The notes under the pieces are model-generated. The model saw only the letters and a program-made list of their open reading frames with translations, was not told where the DNA came from and ran no database searches. DNA of 64,000 nt. It comes from Bacillus haynesii. Lineage in GTDB: Bacteria > Bacillota > Bacilli > Bacillales > Bacillaceae. Both the position numbers and the translations under genes were made by a program. The stretch's first letter is position 1. The number at the start of each line of letters is the position of its first letter. The stretch is from contig NZ_MRBL01000003.1 of NCBI RefSeq assembly GCF_001969855.1, positions 62,001 to 126,000 of the forward strand, in the 5' to 3' direction. Shown piece after piece: positions 9,672 to 21,110 of the stretch.

Positions 9672-10305
9672 GGAATTGACGATTGCGATGCCGAAAGGGC
9701 GGATATTTGAGGAAGCGGCCGATATGCTTCGAAAAGCAGGCTATCAGCTTCCGGAAGAATTCGACGATTCGAGAAAGCTGATCATTCAAGTGCCTGAAGA
9801 AAACCTTCGCTTTATCCTCGCCAAGCCGATGGATGTCACAACATATGTTGAGCATGGGGTGGCCGATGTCGGAATCGCCGGCAAAGATGTCCTGCTAGAA
9901 GAAGAACGCGATGTCTATGAGGTTCTTGATTTAAACATCAGCAAATGCCGTCTTGCCGTAGCCGGCTTGCCCGAGACGGCGGCCGACAGCGTTGCGCCCA
10001 GGGTTGCGACCAAGTACCCGAATGTCGCATCAAGCTACTTCAGGGAGCAGGGGGAACAAGTGGAAATCATCAAGCTTAACGGTTCAATAGAACTCGCTCC
10101 GCTGATCGGGCTTGCCGGCCGAATCGTTGATATCGTATCAACAGGGCAGACTTTGCGGGAAAACGGGCTAGTTGAAACCGAAAAAATTTGCGACATCACG
10201 TCCCGCTTAATCGTAAATCCTGTCAGCTACCGAATGAAAGACGCAGTCATCGATGAAATGGCTTCAAGACTTTCTCTTATTGTGGAAGGGGAAAAAGCAA
10301 AATGA
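9664..10305 (+). CDS. hisG: ATP phosphoribosyltransferase, short form
   Basis: Catalyses the first step of histidine synthesis, ATP plus PRPP to phosphoribosyl-ATP. At 213 residues it is the short form, which lacks the C-terminal regulatory domain and needs HisZ, encoded just upstream. Visible motifs are the N-terminal [12 protein letters not shown] and the PRPP-binding loop region ending [16 protein letters not shown]. Overlaps hisD by 4 bp. Confidence 0.98.
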   Translation: MGKELTIAMPKGRIFEEAADMLRKAGYQLPEEFDDSRKLIIQVPEENLRFILAKPMDVTTYVEHGVADVGIAGKDVLLEEERDVYEVLDLNISKCRLAVAGLPETAADSVAPRVATKYPNVASSYFREQGEQVEIIKLNGSIELAPLIGLAGRIVDIVSTGQTLRENGLVETEKICDITSRLIVNPVSYRMKDAVIDEMASRLSLIVEGEKAK

Positions 10306-11582
10306 AGATTAAATCCATCAGCGGAAATACGCCGGTTTCACTAAAGCGCACCATTGACGCCGGAACGGAGGAACAAAGAAAAGCAGTCCGCGGCATTATC
10401 GAAGAAGTGAAAAAGAACGGGAATTCAGCTGTTTCCTCATTCACAAGGCAATTTGACGGAGCGCATGTGGCCGACTTTCGCGTTTCCGAAGAGGAAATCA
10501 AGGAAGCATACAGTACGCTCAAAGAACGTGATCTCGAGATTATTCGGGCGGCGATTTTCAACATTAAAGAATATCATGAGCGGCAGCTCGCAACATCATG
10601 GTTTTACCACCGCAAGGACGGAACGATGCTCGGCCAAAAAATTACGCCGCTTGATTCAGCGGGGGTTTACGTGCCCGGCGGAACGGCTGCTTACCCATCA
10701 TCCGTTCTGATGAATGTCATTCCGGCGCTTGTTGCAGGCGTCGACCGCATTGTCCTTGCCTCACCTCCGGGAAAAGACGGCAAATTGTCGGCGGGAGTGC
10801 TGGCAGCTGCTGCAGAGCTTGGCGTCACAGAGATTTACAAAATGGGCGGTGCCCAGGCGATTGCCGCATTGGCTTATGGAACGGAAACCATTTCCCCCGT
10901 TGATAAAATAACGGGACCCGGAAATATTTACGTCGCCTTGGCTAAACGGGAAGTATTCGGCCAGGTTGATATCGATATGATCGCGGGCCCAAGTGAAATC
11001 GCCATACTCGCTGACAGTACGGCAAACCCCCGGGAAATCGCCGCTGATCTACTTTCCCAGGCTGAACACGATGCGATGGCATCGAGCATTCTTGTCACCG
11101 ATTCAAAGCCGCTTGCCGAATCCGTTTTAAAAGAGGTTTACGAACAGCTCGAACATCTTCCGAGAAAAGAGATTGCACGGCAGTCGATTGACAACTACGG
11201 CTTGATCTATGTTACAGAGACGATCAATGAAGCAGTTTCCGTCATCAATGAGCTCGCTCCTGAACATTTGGAAATTTTAACAGCTCAGCCTGATGCGCTT
11301 TTCGGACAGATCAAACACGCGGGCGCTATTTTCCTGGGCCGATACAGTTCAGAGCCGGTGGGCGATTATTTTGCAGGCCCTAATCATGTCCTGCCGACTA
11401 ACGGTACAGCCAAATTTTCAAGCCCGCTAAATGTGACAGACTTCCAAAAGCGCTCCAGCATCATTTCCTACAGCAGGGAAGCTTTCCGCGCGAATGCTGA
11501 GAACATTGCGGCCTTTGCCAGATTGGAAGGGCTTGAAGCCCATGCAAGAGCAATTGAATCCAGAAACCGGGAGGAAGACTGA
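10302..11582 (+). CDS. hisD: Histidinol dehydrogenase
   Basis: Zinc- and NAD-dependent four-electron oxidation of L-histidinol to L-histidine, the last two steps of the pathway. 426 residues, as usual. Signature regions include the glycine-rich [49 protein letters not shown] with metal-site residues, and the C-terminal [13 protein letters not shown]. Overlaps hisG by 4 bp and shares one base with hisB. Confidence 0.98.
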   Translation: MKIKSISGNTPVSLKRTIDAGTEEQRKAVRGIIEEVKKNGNSAVSSFTRQFDGAHVADFRVSEEEIKEAYSTLKERDLEIIRAAIFNIKEYHERQLATSWFYHRKDGTMLGQKITPLDSAGVYVPGGTAAYPSSVLMNVIPALVAGVDRIVLASPPGKDGKLSAGVLAAAAELGVTEIYKMGGAQAIAALAYGTETISPVDKITGPGNIYVALAKREVFGQVDIDMIAGPSEIAILADSTANPREIAADLLSQAEHDAMASSILVTDSKPLAESVLKEVYEQLEHLPRKEIARQSIDNYGLIYVTETINEAVSVINELAPEHLEILTAQPDALFGQIKHAGAIFLGRYSSEPVGDYFAGPNHVLPTNGTAKFSSPLNVTDFQKRSSIISYSREAFRANAENIAAFARLEGLEAHARAIESRNREED

Positions 11583-12166
11583 TGAGAAAAGCCGAACGGG
11601 CAAGAAAAACCAATGAAACTGATATTAAATTATCCTTTCATATTGACGGAGAAGGAAAAGCGGATATTCAAACGGATGTCCCGTTTATGACACATATGCT
11701 CGATTTATTTACAAAACACGGGCAATTTGACCTTTCAATTGAAGCGAAAGGCGATGTTGAAATCGACGACCACCATACGACGGAAGATATCGGAATTTGT
11801 CTCGGACAGGCGCTTTTGGAAGCGCTCGGAGATAAACAAGGAATCAAACGCTACGGTTCGAGCATGGTGCCGATGGATGAAGCGCTCGCCCAGGTTGCGA
11901 TTGATCTGAGCAACAGGCCGCATCTCGAGTTCAGAGCCGAATTCCCGAGCCGGAAAGTTGGAACATTTGATACAGAGCTTGTCCATGAATTTTTGTGGAA
12001 GTTTGCGCTGGAAGCACGAATGAATCTTCATGTCATCGTTCATTACGGTACGAACACCCACCATATAATCGAGGCGATTTTTAAAGCGCTGGGACGTGCG
12101 CTTGATGAAGCGACATTGATCGATCCACGGGTCAAAGGAATTCCATCAACGAAAGGAATGCTGTAA
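11582..12166 (+). CDS. hisB: Imidazoleglycerol-phosphate dehydratase
   Basis: Manganese-dependent dehydration of imidazole glycerol phosphate to imidazole acetol phosphate. 194 residues, the monofunctional form without the phosphatase domain found in enterobacteria. Metal-binding motifs are DDHHTTEDIGI and, near the C-terminus, NTHHIIEAIFKA. The pathway's histidinol phosphatase and aminotransferase are not in this window. Confidence 0.98.
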   Translation: MRKAERARKTNETDIKLSFHIDGEGKADIQTDVPFMTHMLDLFTKHGQFDLSIEAKGDVEIDDHHTTEDIGICLGQALLEALGDKQGIKRYGSSMVPMDEALAQVAIDLSNRPHLEFRAEFPSRKVGTFDTELVHEFLWKFALEARMNLHVIVHYGTNTHHIIEAIFKALGRALDEATLIDPRVKGIPSTKGML

Positions 12167-12805
12167 ATGATCGGTGTCATAGATTACGGAATGGGAAACC
12201 TGTACAGCGTTTCTAAAGCGCTTGAACGGATCGATGCTCCTTATATCGTGTCCGAGCATCCGGATGAACTTAAGAAAGCGGACAGTTATATCCTTCCGGG
12301 AGTCGGCGCTTTTCGGGATGCAATGGAGATTTTAACCGAGACCGGCCTGAAAAGATTTATTCAAGATGCTGCAAGCGAAGGAAAACCTCTTCTCGGCATA
12401 TGCCTCGGCATGCAGCTTTTATTTGAAGAAAGCGAAGAACGCGGGGCGTCAGAAGGGCTCTGCCTTTTGAAAGGAAAAGTCGTTAAACTGAAAGACTGTG
12501 ATCAAGCGGGAAATCGCTTAAAAGTGCCTCACATGGGCTGGAATCTTCTCACGGTCCACCGCGACTCGCCGCTTTTGCCAAAAGCAAAAGAAGGATTCGC
12601 ATACTTCGTTCATTCGTATTATGTCAGCGGAATCGAAGAGAAAGCTTTGCTTGCCAGCGCCGAATACGGTGTGCGTGTGCCCGCTGTCGTCGGGCTTGGC
12701 AATGTATACGGCGCCCAGTTCCATCCGGAAAAAAGCAGTACGGTCGGCATGTCGATCTTAAAGCGGTTCAAGCAGTTTACACAAGAACAGAAGGTGAAAA
12801 AATGA
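12167..12805 (+). CDS. hisH: Imidazole glycerol phosphate synthase, glutaminase subunit
   Basis: Class I glutamine amidotransferase that feeds ammonia to HisF. 212 residues. The nucleophile Cys is in [11 protein letters not shown], and the His-x-Glu pair of the triad is in QFHPEKSS near the C-terminus. It begins directly after the hisB stop and overlaps hisA by 4 bp. Confidence 0.98.
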   Translation: MIGVIDYGMGNLYSVSKALERIDAPYIVSEHPDELKKADSYILPGVGAFRDAMEILTETGLKRFIQDAASEGKPLLGICLGMQLLFEESEERGASEGLCLLKGKVVKLKDCDQAGNRLKVPHMGWNLLTVHRDSPLLPKAKEGFAYFVHSYYVSGIEEKALLASAEYGVRVPAVVGLGNVYGAQFHPEKSSTVGMSILKRFKQFTQEQKVKK

Positions 12806-13539
12806 GCGAGTTTACTGTATACCCTGCCATTGACATGAGAAACGGCAAGTGTGTCAGGCTCATCCAGGGAGATTACGAAAAAGAAACGATTTACGGTCAT
12901 TCCCCTCTGGAGATGGCCTCCCTGTTTGCTGAAGCGGGGGCAAACTGGATTCATCTTGTCGATTTGGACGGGGCAAGGGAAGGCAAAAAAGTGAACGACA
13001 GCTACGTCATAAGCATTGCAGCTGAGCTTAACGTTAAAGTGCAGGTCGGCGGCGGCATCAGGGCCGAAAAAGACGTGTATGACTACTTGTCGCAAGGCGT
13101 TGAGAGGGTGATCCTAGGCAGCTCTGCCGTATCAAATCCCGAGTTTGTCAAAAAAATGCTGAAAGCCTACGGCCGGCATATCGCAATCGGTCTTGACGCA
13201 AGAGACGGATTTGTTTCGACTGAAGGGTGGCTTGAGACCTCCTCCGTTAGAGCGGAAGAGCTTGGCCGCGAGCTGGCAAATGAAGGTGCAGAAGTTTTTA
13301 TCTTTACTGACATTGCGACTGACGGAATGCTGTCCGGACCGAATATTAACAGTACAGTAGAGCTTGCCAGGGCAACCGGCAAACAAGTCATTGCCTCCGG
13401 CGGCGTCAGCTCTCTCGCCGATCTTGGGGCGCTCGCTTCCCGCGCTGCGGAAGGCGTCTCTGGCGCTATTGTCGGAAAAGCTCTTTATACCAACCAATTT
13501 ACTGTGGCTGAAGCGCTTGAAAGGGTGGCGGCAAAGTGA
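12802..13539 (+). CDS. hisA: ProFAR isomerase
   Basis: TIM-barrel isomerase that opens the ribose of 5'-ProFAR to PRFAR. 245 residues. Catalytic Asp is near the N-terminus ([14 protein letters not shown]) and the second Asp is in [10 protein letters not shown]. Phosphate-binding glycines are in QVGGGIR and VIASGGVSS. The two half-barrels show the internal duplication shared with HisF. Confidence 0.98.
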   Translation: MSEFTVYPAIDMRNGKCVRLIQGDYEKETIYGHSPLEMASLFAEAGANWIHLVDLDGAREGKKVNDSYVISIAAELNVKVQVGGGIRAEKDVYDYLSQGVERVILGSSAVSNPEFVKKMLKAYGRHIAIGLDARDGFVSTEGWLETSSVRAEELGRELANEGAEVFIFTDIATDGMLSGPNINSTVELARATGKQVIASGGVSSLADLGALASRAAEGVSGAIVGKALYTNQFTVAEALERVAAK

Positions 13540-14294
13540 TCACAAAACGAATTATCCCGTGTTTGGACGTAAAAGACGGACGCGTTGTCAAAGGTGTACA
13601 GTTTGTTGAATTGAAAGATGCCGGCGACCCCGTTGAACTGGCTGAAGTATATGATCATGAAGGCGCCGATGAGCTTGTTTTTCTCGATATCTCGGCTTCC
13701 CACGAGGGGAGAAAAACGATGGTCGACGTCGTTGAAAGAGTGGCGGCCAAGCTGGCGATCCCGTTTACTGTCGGCGGCGGCATCAATCGTTTGGATGATA
13801 TGAAAACGATCCTGCGGGCCGGAGCCGACAAAGTTTCCGTCAATACGGCTGCCGTTCTCCGGCCGGAATTGATAACGGAAGGCGCTGACTTTTTCGGCTC
13901 TCAATGCATTGTCGTTGCGATTGATGCAAAATACGATCCGGAAGCTGATTTGTACTATGTTTACACACACGGCGGACGGAAAAAGACGGACCTTGAGGCC
14001 GTCTCATGGGCGAAGGAAGCCGTTCAGCGGGGAGCCGGTGAAATCCTGCTGACAAGCATGGATGCAGACGGAGAAAAGAACGGATTTGACTGCAGGCTAA
14101 CAAAGCTTGTGTCAGAAGCTGTTTCAGTCCCGGTCATTGCATCCGGAGGCGCAGGTCATGCGGACCACATGTATGATGCGTTTGCAGAAGGCCGGGCGGA
14201 CGCGGCTCTTGCCGCATCTATCTTTCATTACAAAGAAACATCTGTAAAAGAAGTAAAAGCTTATTTAAAAGAACGCGGGGTGAATGTAAGATGA
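13536..14294 (+). CDS. hisF: Imidazole glycerol phosphate synthase, cyclase subunit
   Basis: TIM-barrel cyclase that joins PRFAR with ammonia from HisH to give imidazole glycerol phosphate and AICAR. 252 residues. Catalytic Asp is in [14 protein letters not shown] and the second is in [15 protein letters not shown]. Phosphate loops are TVGGGIN and [10 protein letters not shown]. Overlaps hisA and hisI by 4 bp each. Confidence 0.98.
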   Translation: MITKRIIPCLDVKDGRVVKGVQFVELKDAGDPVELAEVYDHEGADELVFLDISASHEGRKTMVDVVERVAAKLAIPFTVGGGINRLDDMKTILRAGADKVSVNTAAVLRPELITEGADFFGSQCIVVAIDAKYDPEADLYYVYTHGGRKKTDLEAVSWAKEAVQRGAGEILLTSMDADGEKNGFDCRLTKLVSEAVSVPVIASGGAGHADHMYDAFAEGRADAALAASIFHYKETSVKEVKAYLKERGVNVR

Positions 14295-14923
14295 TCAAGG
14301 CAGATGAGTTGACATTTAATGAAGCCGGCTTGATCCCGGCAATTGTTCAGGATGCAGCGAGCAAGGAAGTGCTGACACTTGCTTATATGAATAAAGAATC
14401 GTTCGAAAAAACGCTGGAAACGAAGGAGACATGGTTTTTCAGCAGATCGCGAGGAGAGCTCTGGCATAAGGGAGCGACGTCAGGAAACATTCAGCGTGTG
14501 AAAGACATCAGGCTTGATTGTGATCAGGATGCGCTCATCGTGCTTGTCGAACCGGCGGGACCGGCCTGTCATACAGGAAGCTACAGCTGTTTCTCGACCG
14601 GCGAACATATCAGACAGACTGATGGCGGCCGCTTTGACATCATCAATGAACTTGAAACTGTGGTTGCCAAGCGGCAGGCTGAAATGCCTGAAGGCGCATA
14701 TACAACATATTTGTTCCGCGAAGGCGTTGATAAGATTTTGAAGAAGGTTGGCGAAGAAGCGGCAGAAGTCATCATCGCTGCAAAAAACGGGGATCCTGAA
14801 GAGCTGAAATGGGAAGCAGCTGATCTTCTTTACCATCTGCTCGTTTTGCTGAGGGAGCAGTCCCTTCCGCTTGATGATGTGCTTGGCGTCCTGAAAGAGC
14901 GCCATGAAGGATCTGAATCATAA
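14291..14923 (+). CDS. hisI: Bifunctional phosphoribosyl-AMP cyclohydrolase / phosphoribosyl-ATP pyrophosphatase (HisIE)
   Basis: Carries out the second and third steps of histidine synthesis. 210 residues. The N-terminal cyclohydrolase domain (about 1-115) has metal-site residues around [10 protein letters not shown] and CHTGSYSCF. The C-terminal MazG-like pyrophosphatase (about 120-205) has [15 protein letters not shown] and E-x-x-D in [10 protein letters not shown]. Last gene of the operon, followed by a strong terminator. Confidence 0.97.
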   Translation: MIKADELTFNEAGLIPAIVQDAASKEVLTLAYMNKESFEKTLETKETWFFSRSRGELWHKGATSGNIQRVKDIRLDCDQDALIVLVEPAGPACHTGSYSCFSTGEHIRQTDGGRFDIINELETVVAKRQAEMPEGAYTTYLFREGVDKILKKVGEEAAEVIIAAKNGDPEELKWEAADLLYHLLVLLREQSLPLDDVLGVLKERHEGSES

Positions 14924-14933
14924 GCACATTCTT

Positions 14934-14968
14934 ACAACCAAAAGGGCAGTTTGCCTTTTGGTTGTTTT
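14934..14968 (+). terminator. Terminator of the his operon
   Basis: A perfect 12-bp stem ACAACCAAAAGG / CCTTTTGGTTGT with an 8-nt loop, then TTTT. Confidence 0.9.
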
Positions 14969-14981
14969 CCCGATAGGGGAG

Positions 14982-15461
14982 CTATTTGATGTTTAATTTC
15001 ATCACGATTTGCTCTCCGATCGGCCCCATTTTTCTTTCCCCTGTGTCGGCAAATCCGGCTTTCACGTACAGGTGCTGGGCCGCGGTGTTTTTCACGTTCA
15101 CAACCAGCACGACTTCATGACAATGGGTGAACTCCCTGGCGACAAACTCAGGAAGTTTGAGCATTCCTTCTTTTGCAAAACCTTTTCCCTGGTGCTTTCT
15201 GTCGACGGATAACGCCGTTAACAGCATGGCGTCCGGGTTGTCTGAATAATCTTTTACCCTCTCGGTCGCATGCAGGATAAAGAATCCGACAGGCTCGGCT
15301 TCGTTTAACATCACAATTGGAAACCGACCGACCGTCCGTTCTAAAACTTCTTTCGGAAGCGCGGTAAATCGATGCTGTTCTTCAGGAAGCTCGAATTCGA
15401 GAAGCGCAGCTGAATGTTCTTCTGAGAAATGCTTCAATTCTATTGATCCGCATTTTTCCAT
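14982..15461 (-). CDS. GNAT family N-acetyltransferase
   Basis: A 159-residue acetyl-CoA-dependent transferase with a single GNAT domain. The CoA pyrophosphate loop is R-x-x-G-x-G/A at VDRKHQGKGFAKEGM, and the C-terminal motif B region is VNVKNTAAQHLYVKAGF. ATG 15459-15461 is preferred over an upstream frame start because AAAGGGGG sits 8 nt before it. Convergent with hisI, whose terminator lies just past its stop. I do not see an equivalent at this spot in B. subtilis. Substrate unknown. Confidence 0.82.
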   Translation of the reverse strand: MEKCGSIELKHFSEEHSAALLEFELPEEQHRFTALPKEVLERTVGRFPIVMLNEAEPVGFFILHATERVKDYSDNPDAMLLTALSVDRKHQGKGFAKEGMLKLPEFVAREFTHCHEVVLVVNVKNTAAQHLYVKAGFADTGERKMGPIGEQIVMKLNIK

Positions 15462-15551
15462 CTGATCAACCCCCTTTCTATTATCATACAATGGGAACGT
15501 ACATTCGTCACCATCAAGTGCTAAAAAAAGTTTTTGCGAGGGTTAAATTGA

Positions 15552-15580
15552 AAAACGTACTTCCGATATAAAACGTACCT
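15552..15580 (+). repeat. Direct repeats AAAACGTACYT, 18 bp apart
   Basis: Two copies (15552-15562 and 15570-15580) lie upstream of yvcD. A third related copy, GGAACGTACATT, lies near 15495. The core ACGTAC is partly palindromic, and roughly two-turn spacing could suit a DNA-binding protein. No known regulator is recognised. Confidence 0.4.
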
Positions 15581-15755
15581 TGAGCCTTCTGAAAGCCCTA
15601 TGCGATCCGGTGCTCCAAACGTCCGGAATAAAATGGTGAAAAAACCATATGTGGAAAATGAAGAGAATTTTCTCGAAACTTGTTTTTGGCCTGTTAAGCC
15701 TGCTGGAAACTATGTTATACTACTCACGGTATATAGTTTGAAATGGAGGGTATCT

Positions 15756-17216
15756 GTGGGAAAGTACACTTCTGAACATCATAAAGATTCGAGAATTGTC
15801 CAACTGTTCCAAGATGGGCAATATTTTTATCATAAAGGGCTCAAAGCATACAGAGAGCGAAATTTATCCCGCGCGAGCAAGCTCATTCAGAGAGCGATTT
15901 TTCTTGAACCTGAAAACACGGGAATGCTGTCCCAACTTGCGGTTATTTATACGGAAATGGGCTTTTATCAGCAATCAAATGAACTTTTGGACTTTATCCT
16001 GAAGAACATCAATGAAAAAATGACTGAATGCTATTATTTTAAAGCGAACAACTATGCGCACCTCGGTCTTTTTCACGAAGCCTATAAAGCAGCGGAGACT
16101 TATTTAAAAGAAGACCCGGACGGCGAGTTCAGCGAGGAAAATGCGGAGCTCCTTGATTTATTGGATATGGGAGAGGAAGATCAGGGCTATTCGCAGTTCG
16201 ATCAGGACGACCTGATATTGAAACAGGATCGGGCCAAATCACTGCTAGAAAATGGACAGCTTCAGGAATCGATCGCAATGCTTGAAGAAATCATTTCCGA
16301 TTACCCTGAGTTTTGGTCGGCTTATAACAACCTTGCACTGGCATACTTTTATGCAGGGGATGTTCAGAAAGCCAAAACGACGATTTTTACGGTCTTGGAA
16401 AAAAGCCATGGAAACCTGCATGCGCTTTGCAATCTTCTCATTTTTTATCACTATGAACGACGGGATGATAAGGTCGAGGCGCTTTCCGAACAGCTTTCCA
16501 ATATTTATCCGATGCTGTTTGAGCAAAGGTATAAGCTCGGTGCCACGCTATCCCTCGTCGGAAGATACGATCTCGGGTTTAAATGGCTGAAATCACTCTA
16601 CCGCATGGGATTTGAAGGGGATGAGACCTTTTATTACTGGCTCGCCTGCTCGGCTTATTACACCGGCCGCGCTCAATTTGCCCGGTCTGTATGGAAAAAG
16701 ATGCAGGAAGAGTATCCGGATGACGCCCGCATGGAGCCGTGGAAAGAACGGAAGGAAAAGAAACCTGTCCAGCGTCCGCTTGAAGAGCGCCTTGCCGCAT
16801 ATTATATTAGCGGAAGAAAAGGCGAAAAAGCTCAGCTGAAAGCAGTGCTTGATTCACAGATGGCCAAAACGCCGTTTGAAGATCAGTTTGTCAGACTTGT
16901 GCTTTACGGGGAAAGCGGTGCAGCCGTTGATTCAAAAGACGCGCTTCTTGCTTACAGGACTGCAAAAGCAATTGAACAAGCGGATCAGTCAGCAATTGAG
17001 CAGGAGGCCATGTGCTTTTGGATTTTCCATGTCATTCAGCAGATCAGGGCTTACGGCCTTCAACTGAAAAATGCCGGCGGGCTTGCCGCGGCGATCTATT
17101 ATATTTGGAAGACGGAGCATCAGGAGCGCCTGACAAAAGCTGAAACCGCTAAAATTTTCCAGATTTCACCCGGAACGCTTTCAAAGTATGAACGTACATT
17201 AAAAGAACATCTATAG
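15756..17216 (+). CDS. yvcD: TPR-repeat protein YvcD
   Basis: 486 residues, close to 484 in B. subtilis. The GTG at 15756 is chosen because GGAGGG lies 5 nt upstream, while the longer frame begins in non-conserved sequence. Tetratricopeptide-like helices run through most of the protein: ARASKLIQRAIFLEPEN with its following helix (about 40-90), and SAYNNLALAYFYAGDVQKAK (about 185-220). The C-terminal 30 residues (KAETAKIFQISPGTLSKYE) look like a small helix-turn-helix. Function unknown; likely a cytosolic scaffold, possibly DNA-binding. Confidence 0.88.
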   Translation: MGKYTSEHHKDSRIVQLFQDGQYFYHKGLKAYRERNLSRASKLIQRAIFLEPENTGMLSQLAVIYTEMGFYQQSNELLDFILKNINEKMTECYYFKANNYAHLGLFHEAYKAAETYLKEDPDGEFSEENAELLDLLDMGEEDQGYSQFDQDDLILKQDRAKSLLENGQLQESIAMLEEIISDYPEFWSAYNNLALAYFYAGDVQKAKTTIFTVLEKSHGNLHALCNLLIFYHYERRDDKVEALSEQLSNIYPMLFEQRYKLGATLSLVGRYDLGFKWLKSLYRMGFEGDETFYYWLACSAYYTGRAQFARSVWKKMQEEYPDDARMEPWKERKEKKPVQRPLEERLAAYYISGRKGEKAQLKAVLDSQMAKTPFEDQFVRLVLYGESGAAVDSKDALLAYRTAKAIEQADQSAIEQEAMCFWIFHVIQQIRAYGLQLKNAGGLAAAIYYIWKTEHQERLTKAETAKIFQISPGTLSKYERTLKEHL

Positions 17217-17252
17217 AAACAGGTGTGAACTTCAATGTTCAGCCTGTTTTAT
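17217..17252 (+). terminator. Terminator of yvcD
   Basis: AAACAGGTGTGAAC, 6-nt loop, GTTCAGCCTGTTTT, with a one-base bulge, directly after the yvcD stop. Confidence 0.75.
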
Positions 17253-17334
17253 TATGTGAGCAAAAAAATAGCGATTATTCATGATATTTTATAGGATATG
17301 GGTAAGGAAGATATAAGAAGGGAATCTTATTTAA

Positions 17335-18333
<999 letters not shown>

Positions 18334-18753
18334 TGCATTTTAATCGTCATCATGATTTAACCGCCCTGTAACACCAGTGAAACAATTATTCGTTATGATA
18401 GGTATAGTAATTGACCCCCTTTTATAATGAATTTTATTGGCACGGATGATCTTATCCGTGTCCTTTTTTTGTTTTATTTTTCCATAAAGAGAATTTTTTA
18501 CAAATTTCACAAGTTGTTCAAATTTCAATATTGAAATGGGCGTTTTTGCTGTAAAATAGAATAAAAGAACGGTTTCCGCAAGCGCTTCCATTCGTTGAAA
18601 AAGCCGTTTCTTTAAGTATTCATCCGGAAAAAGCCTAAAACAGCCCGGAAAAAGGCGATTTTCGCGGCGGAACTGCATGTTCATTGTGAGCGGGGACAGG
18701 AAACGGTATAATAGAAAAAAGAATTGAAGGAATAAAAGGATGGGTGACAGACT
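18334..18753. other. 420-bp intergenic region trxB-nudF
   Basis: I see no convincing gene. It holds a terminator-like hairpin (18439-18470) about 105 bp past trxB and a cre-like 14-mer at 18577-18590 (reverse complement TGGAAGCGCTTGCG), which departs from the CcpA consensus at two positions. The sequence downstream is the likely nudF-operon promoter region. Confidence 0.5.
18439..18470 (+). terminator. Intrinsic terminator, probably of trxB
   Basis: CACGGAT, 6-nt loop, ATCCGTG, then TCC and seven T. No other upstream gene would need it. Confidence 0.7.
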
Positions 18754-19218
18754 TTGCAAAGAGTGACGAATTGTGTGCTGACTTCAGGTGATAAAGTCCT
18801 GTTGCTGCAAAAACCCAGACGAGGCTGGTGGGTAGCCCCCGGCGGCAAAATGGAAAGCGGGGAAACCGTCAGGGACGCCGTCATCAGGGAATACCGCGAA
18901 GAGACGGGCCTGTATGTGCTGAACCCGCAGCTGAAAGGAATATTCACCTTTATCATAAAGGAAAATGATCAGGTCGTATCTGAATGGATGATGTTCACAT
19001 TCGTCGCCGATCATTATACAGGTAAGCATGTAGAAGAATCAGAAGAAGGCATCATCAAGTGGCATCAGGCGGGGGACGTCGGGAGCTTGCCGATGGCGCC
19101 GGGCGACGTCCATATTCTTGATTTTATGCTGAAAGGCAAAGGACTGCTTCACGGCACCTTTACGTATACGCCCGACTTTAAATTGCTGTCCTATCGCCTC
19201 GACCCGCAAGGCGAATAA
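18754..19218 (+). CDS. nudF: Nudix hydrolase NudF (YvcI)
   Basis: 154-residue Nudix pyrophosphohydrolase. The complete Nudix box GX5EX7REXXEEXGL occupies residues 31-53 (G31, E37, R45-E46, E49-E50, G52-L53), which coordinates Mg and positions the pyrophosphate. In B. subtilis this gene heads the cluster with rapZ, glmR, whiA and crh. The physiological substrate is uncertain; terpenyl diphosphates and nucleotides have been proposed for the family. Start is TTG behind AAGGATGGG. Confidence 0.88.
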   Translation: MQRVTNCVLTSGDKVLLLQKPRRGWWVAPGGKMESGETVRDAVIREYREETGLYVLNPQLKGIFTFIIKENDQVVSEWMMFTFVADHYTGKHVEESEEGIIKWHQAGDVGSLPMAPGDVHILDFMLKGKGLLHGTFTYTPDFKLLSYRLDPQGE

Positions 19219-19239
19219 ACATAAGAGGGGGAGAGAAGC

Positions 19240-20127
19240 ATGAACGCGAATGGAGGCCATGATATACAGCTTGTGATCATAACCGGAATGTCAGGAGCAG
19301 GAAAAACAGTGGCGATTCAAAGCTTTGAAGATCTCGGTTTTTTCTGTGTCGATAATCTGCCGCCATCTTTGCTGCCGAAATTTTTGGAGCTGATGAAGGA
19401 ATCAAGTTCAAAAATGAGCAAAGTCGCCCTTGTTATGGATTTGCGCGGCCGCGAGTTTTTTGACAGCCTGATTGCAGCGCTTGACGAAATTGGGGAAACA
19501 TCCTGGATTACCCCGCGAATTTTATTTTTAGATGCCAAGGATTCGGCTCTCGTTTCAAGATATAAAGAGACAAGAAGGTCCCATCCCCTTGCGACAACGG
19601 GCCTGCCGCTTGAGGGCATCCAAACGGAACGGGAGCTTCTTGAAGAGCTGAAAGGCCGCTCTCAAATCATTTATGATACATCCGATATGAAACCGAAAGA
19701 CCTGCGCGAAAAAATCGTCCAGCATTTTGCGGCAGATCACGGACATACCTTTACGGTGAATGTGATGTCATTCGGGTTTAAATACGGATTACCGATCGAT
19801 GCGGATCTAGTGTTTGACGTAAGGTTTCTTCCGAATCCGTACTATATCGACAGCATGAGGCCGCTGACGGGGAAAGACCAGGAAGTATCTTCGTATGTGA
19901 TGAAATGGAACGAAACGCAAAAGTTTCTTGAAAAACTGACCGAGCTGCTACGCTTTATGCTTCCGTCATATAAGCGCGAAGGAAAAAGCCAGCTTGTCAT
20001 CGCGATTGGCTGCACCGGCGGACAGCATCGTTCTGTGACGCTTGCTGAATACCTTGCCGATTATTTTAAAAAGGATTACTATACTCATGTTACTCACCGG
20101 GACATCGAGAAGAAAAGCAGAAAATAG
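19240..20127 (+). CDS. rapZ: RapZ-like nucleotide-binding protein (YvcJ)
   Basis: 295 residues. Walker A GMSGAGKT is at 16-23, and the conserved C-terminal GCTGGQHRS motif is at 257-265 before a basic tail. In E. coli RapZ is an RNA-binding adaptor that controls GlmS. In B. subtilis YvcJ binds and hydrolyses nucleotides and affects competence. The gene lies 21 bp after nudF and 1 bp before glmR, an arrangement conserved across Firmicutes. Confidence 0.93.
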   Translation: MNANGGHDIQLVIITGMSGAGKTVAIQSFEDLGFFCVDNLPPSLLPKFLELMKESSSKMSKVALVMDLRGREFFDSLIAALDEIGETSWITPRILFLDAKDSALVSRYKETRRSHPLATTGLPLEGIQTERELLEELKGRSQIIYDTSDMKPKDLREKIVQHFAADHGHTFTVNVMSFGFKYGLPIDADLVFDVRFLPNPYYIDSMRPLTGKDQEVSSYVMKWNETQKFLEKLTELLRFMLPSYKREGKSQLVIAIGCTGGQHRSVTLAEYLADYFKKDYYTHVTHRDIEKKSRK

Positions 20128-20128
20128 C

Positions 20129-21082
20129 ATGGCAGATCAGAAAAAAATCGCAATCTTTGGCGGAGGAACAGGTCTTTCGGTATTGCTCAGAGGATTGAAG
20201 CAACAGCCGGTTGACATTACGGCGATTGTGACGGTCGCAGATGACGGCGGAAGCTCGGGGAGGCTGCGCGATGAGCTTAAAATTCCCCCGCCGGGGGATA
20301 TCAGAAATGTGCTCGCTGCACTGTCTGATGTCGAACCGCTTGTTGAAGACCTGTTCCAGCACCGCTTCTCTAAAGGCGGCGATTTAATCGGCCATTCATT
20401 GGGGAATTTGATTTTGGCGGCGATGACGAATATAACCGGTGATTTCTTTCACGCCGTCACTGAAATGAGCAAAGTTTTAAATGTGAGGGGAAGGGTACTG
20501 CCCGCGGCCAATACCAGCGTTGTCCTTCATGCGGAAATGGATGACGGACAGATCATTTCCGGGGAATCGACGATTCCGTCTTACGGGAAGCGGATTAAAC
20601 GGGTGTTTTTAACCCCTGAAAAAATTGAGCCCGTTCCGGAAACGATAGACGTGATCCGCGGCGCCGACCTGATTATTCTCGGCCCCGGAAGCCTGTATAC
20701 GAGCATCTTGCCGAACCTTCTCGTTCCGAAGATAAGGGAAGAGATCTTAAACGCCCCGGCAAAAAAAGTTTATATTTGCAATGTGATGACCCAGCCGGGA
20801 GAAACGCTGTACTACAGTGCAGCCGACCATGTAAAAGCGCTTAACCAGCATATGGGCGTTCCGTTTATCGATACGATCCTTGTCAACAATGAGGAAATCC
20901 CGGACGACATTCGGGAACGCTATGCGAAGGAGCAGGCACAGCCCGTCCAGTTTAACATTGATGACCTGTCTGCGATGGGGCTTGAGGTCATCAAAGATCA
21001 GATTGTGACATACGAGAATGGCGTGATCCGTCATGATACACATAAAGTCGCTTCGCTACTTGTTGATTTGTTAAAAGAATAG
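20129..21082 (+). CDS. glmR: Gluconeogenesis and cell-wall factor GlmR (YvcK)
   Basis: 317 residues from ATG 20129, the length of B. subtilis YvcK. Longer in-frame starts inside rapZ are not credible because they overlap the conserved RapZ tail. It is a UDP-GlcNAc-binding protein that helps direct carbon to peptidoglycan precursors and is needed for growth on gluconeogenic substrates. Hallmarks are [17 protein letters not shown] at the N-terminus, [30 protein letters not shown] and [17 protein letters not shown]. Confidence 0.95.
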   Translation: MADQKKIAIFGGGTGLSVLLRGLKQQPVDITAIVTVADDGGSSGRLRDELKIPPPGDIRNVLAALSDVEPLVEDLFQHRFSKGGDLIGHSLGNLILAAMTNITGDFFHAVTEMSKVLNVRGRVLPAANTSVVLHAEMDDGQIISGESTIPSYGKRIKRVFLTPEKIEPVPETIDVIRGADLIILGPGSLYTSILPNLLVPKIREEILNAPAKKVYICNVMTQPGETLYYSAADHVKALNQHMGVPFIDTILVNNEEIPDDIRERYAKEQAQPVQFNIDDLSAMGLEVIKDQIVTYENGVIRHDTHKVASLLVDLLKE

Positions 21083-21110
21083 CAGGCCTTGGAATGGGGG
21101 TGTCTATAAT

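Noticed and set aside
18403-18470. Possible small RNA gene between trxB and nudF (TTGACC and TATAAT followed by a terminator hairpin)
   Set aside because: The two promoter-like hexamers are only about 7 bp apart, too close to form a promoter. The hairpin is better explained as the trxB terminator.
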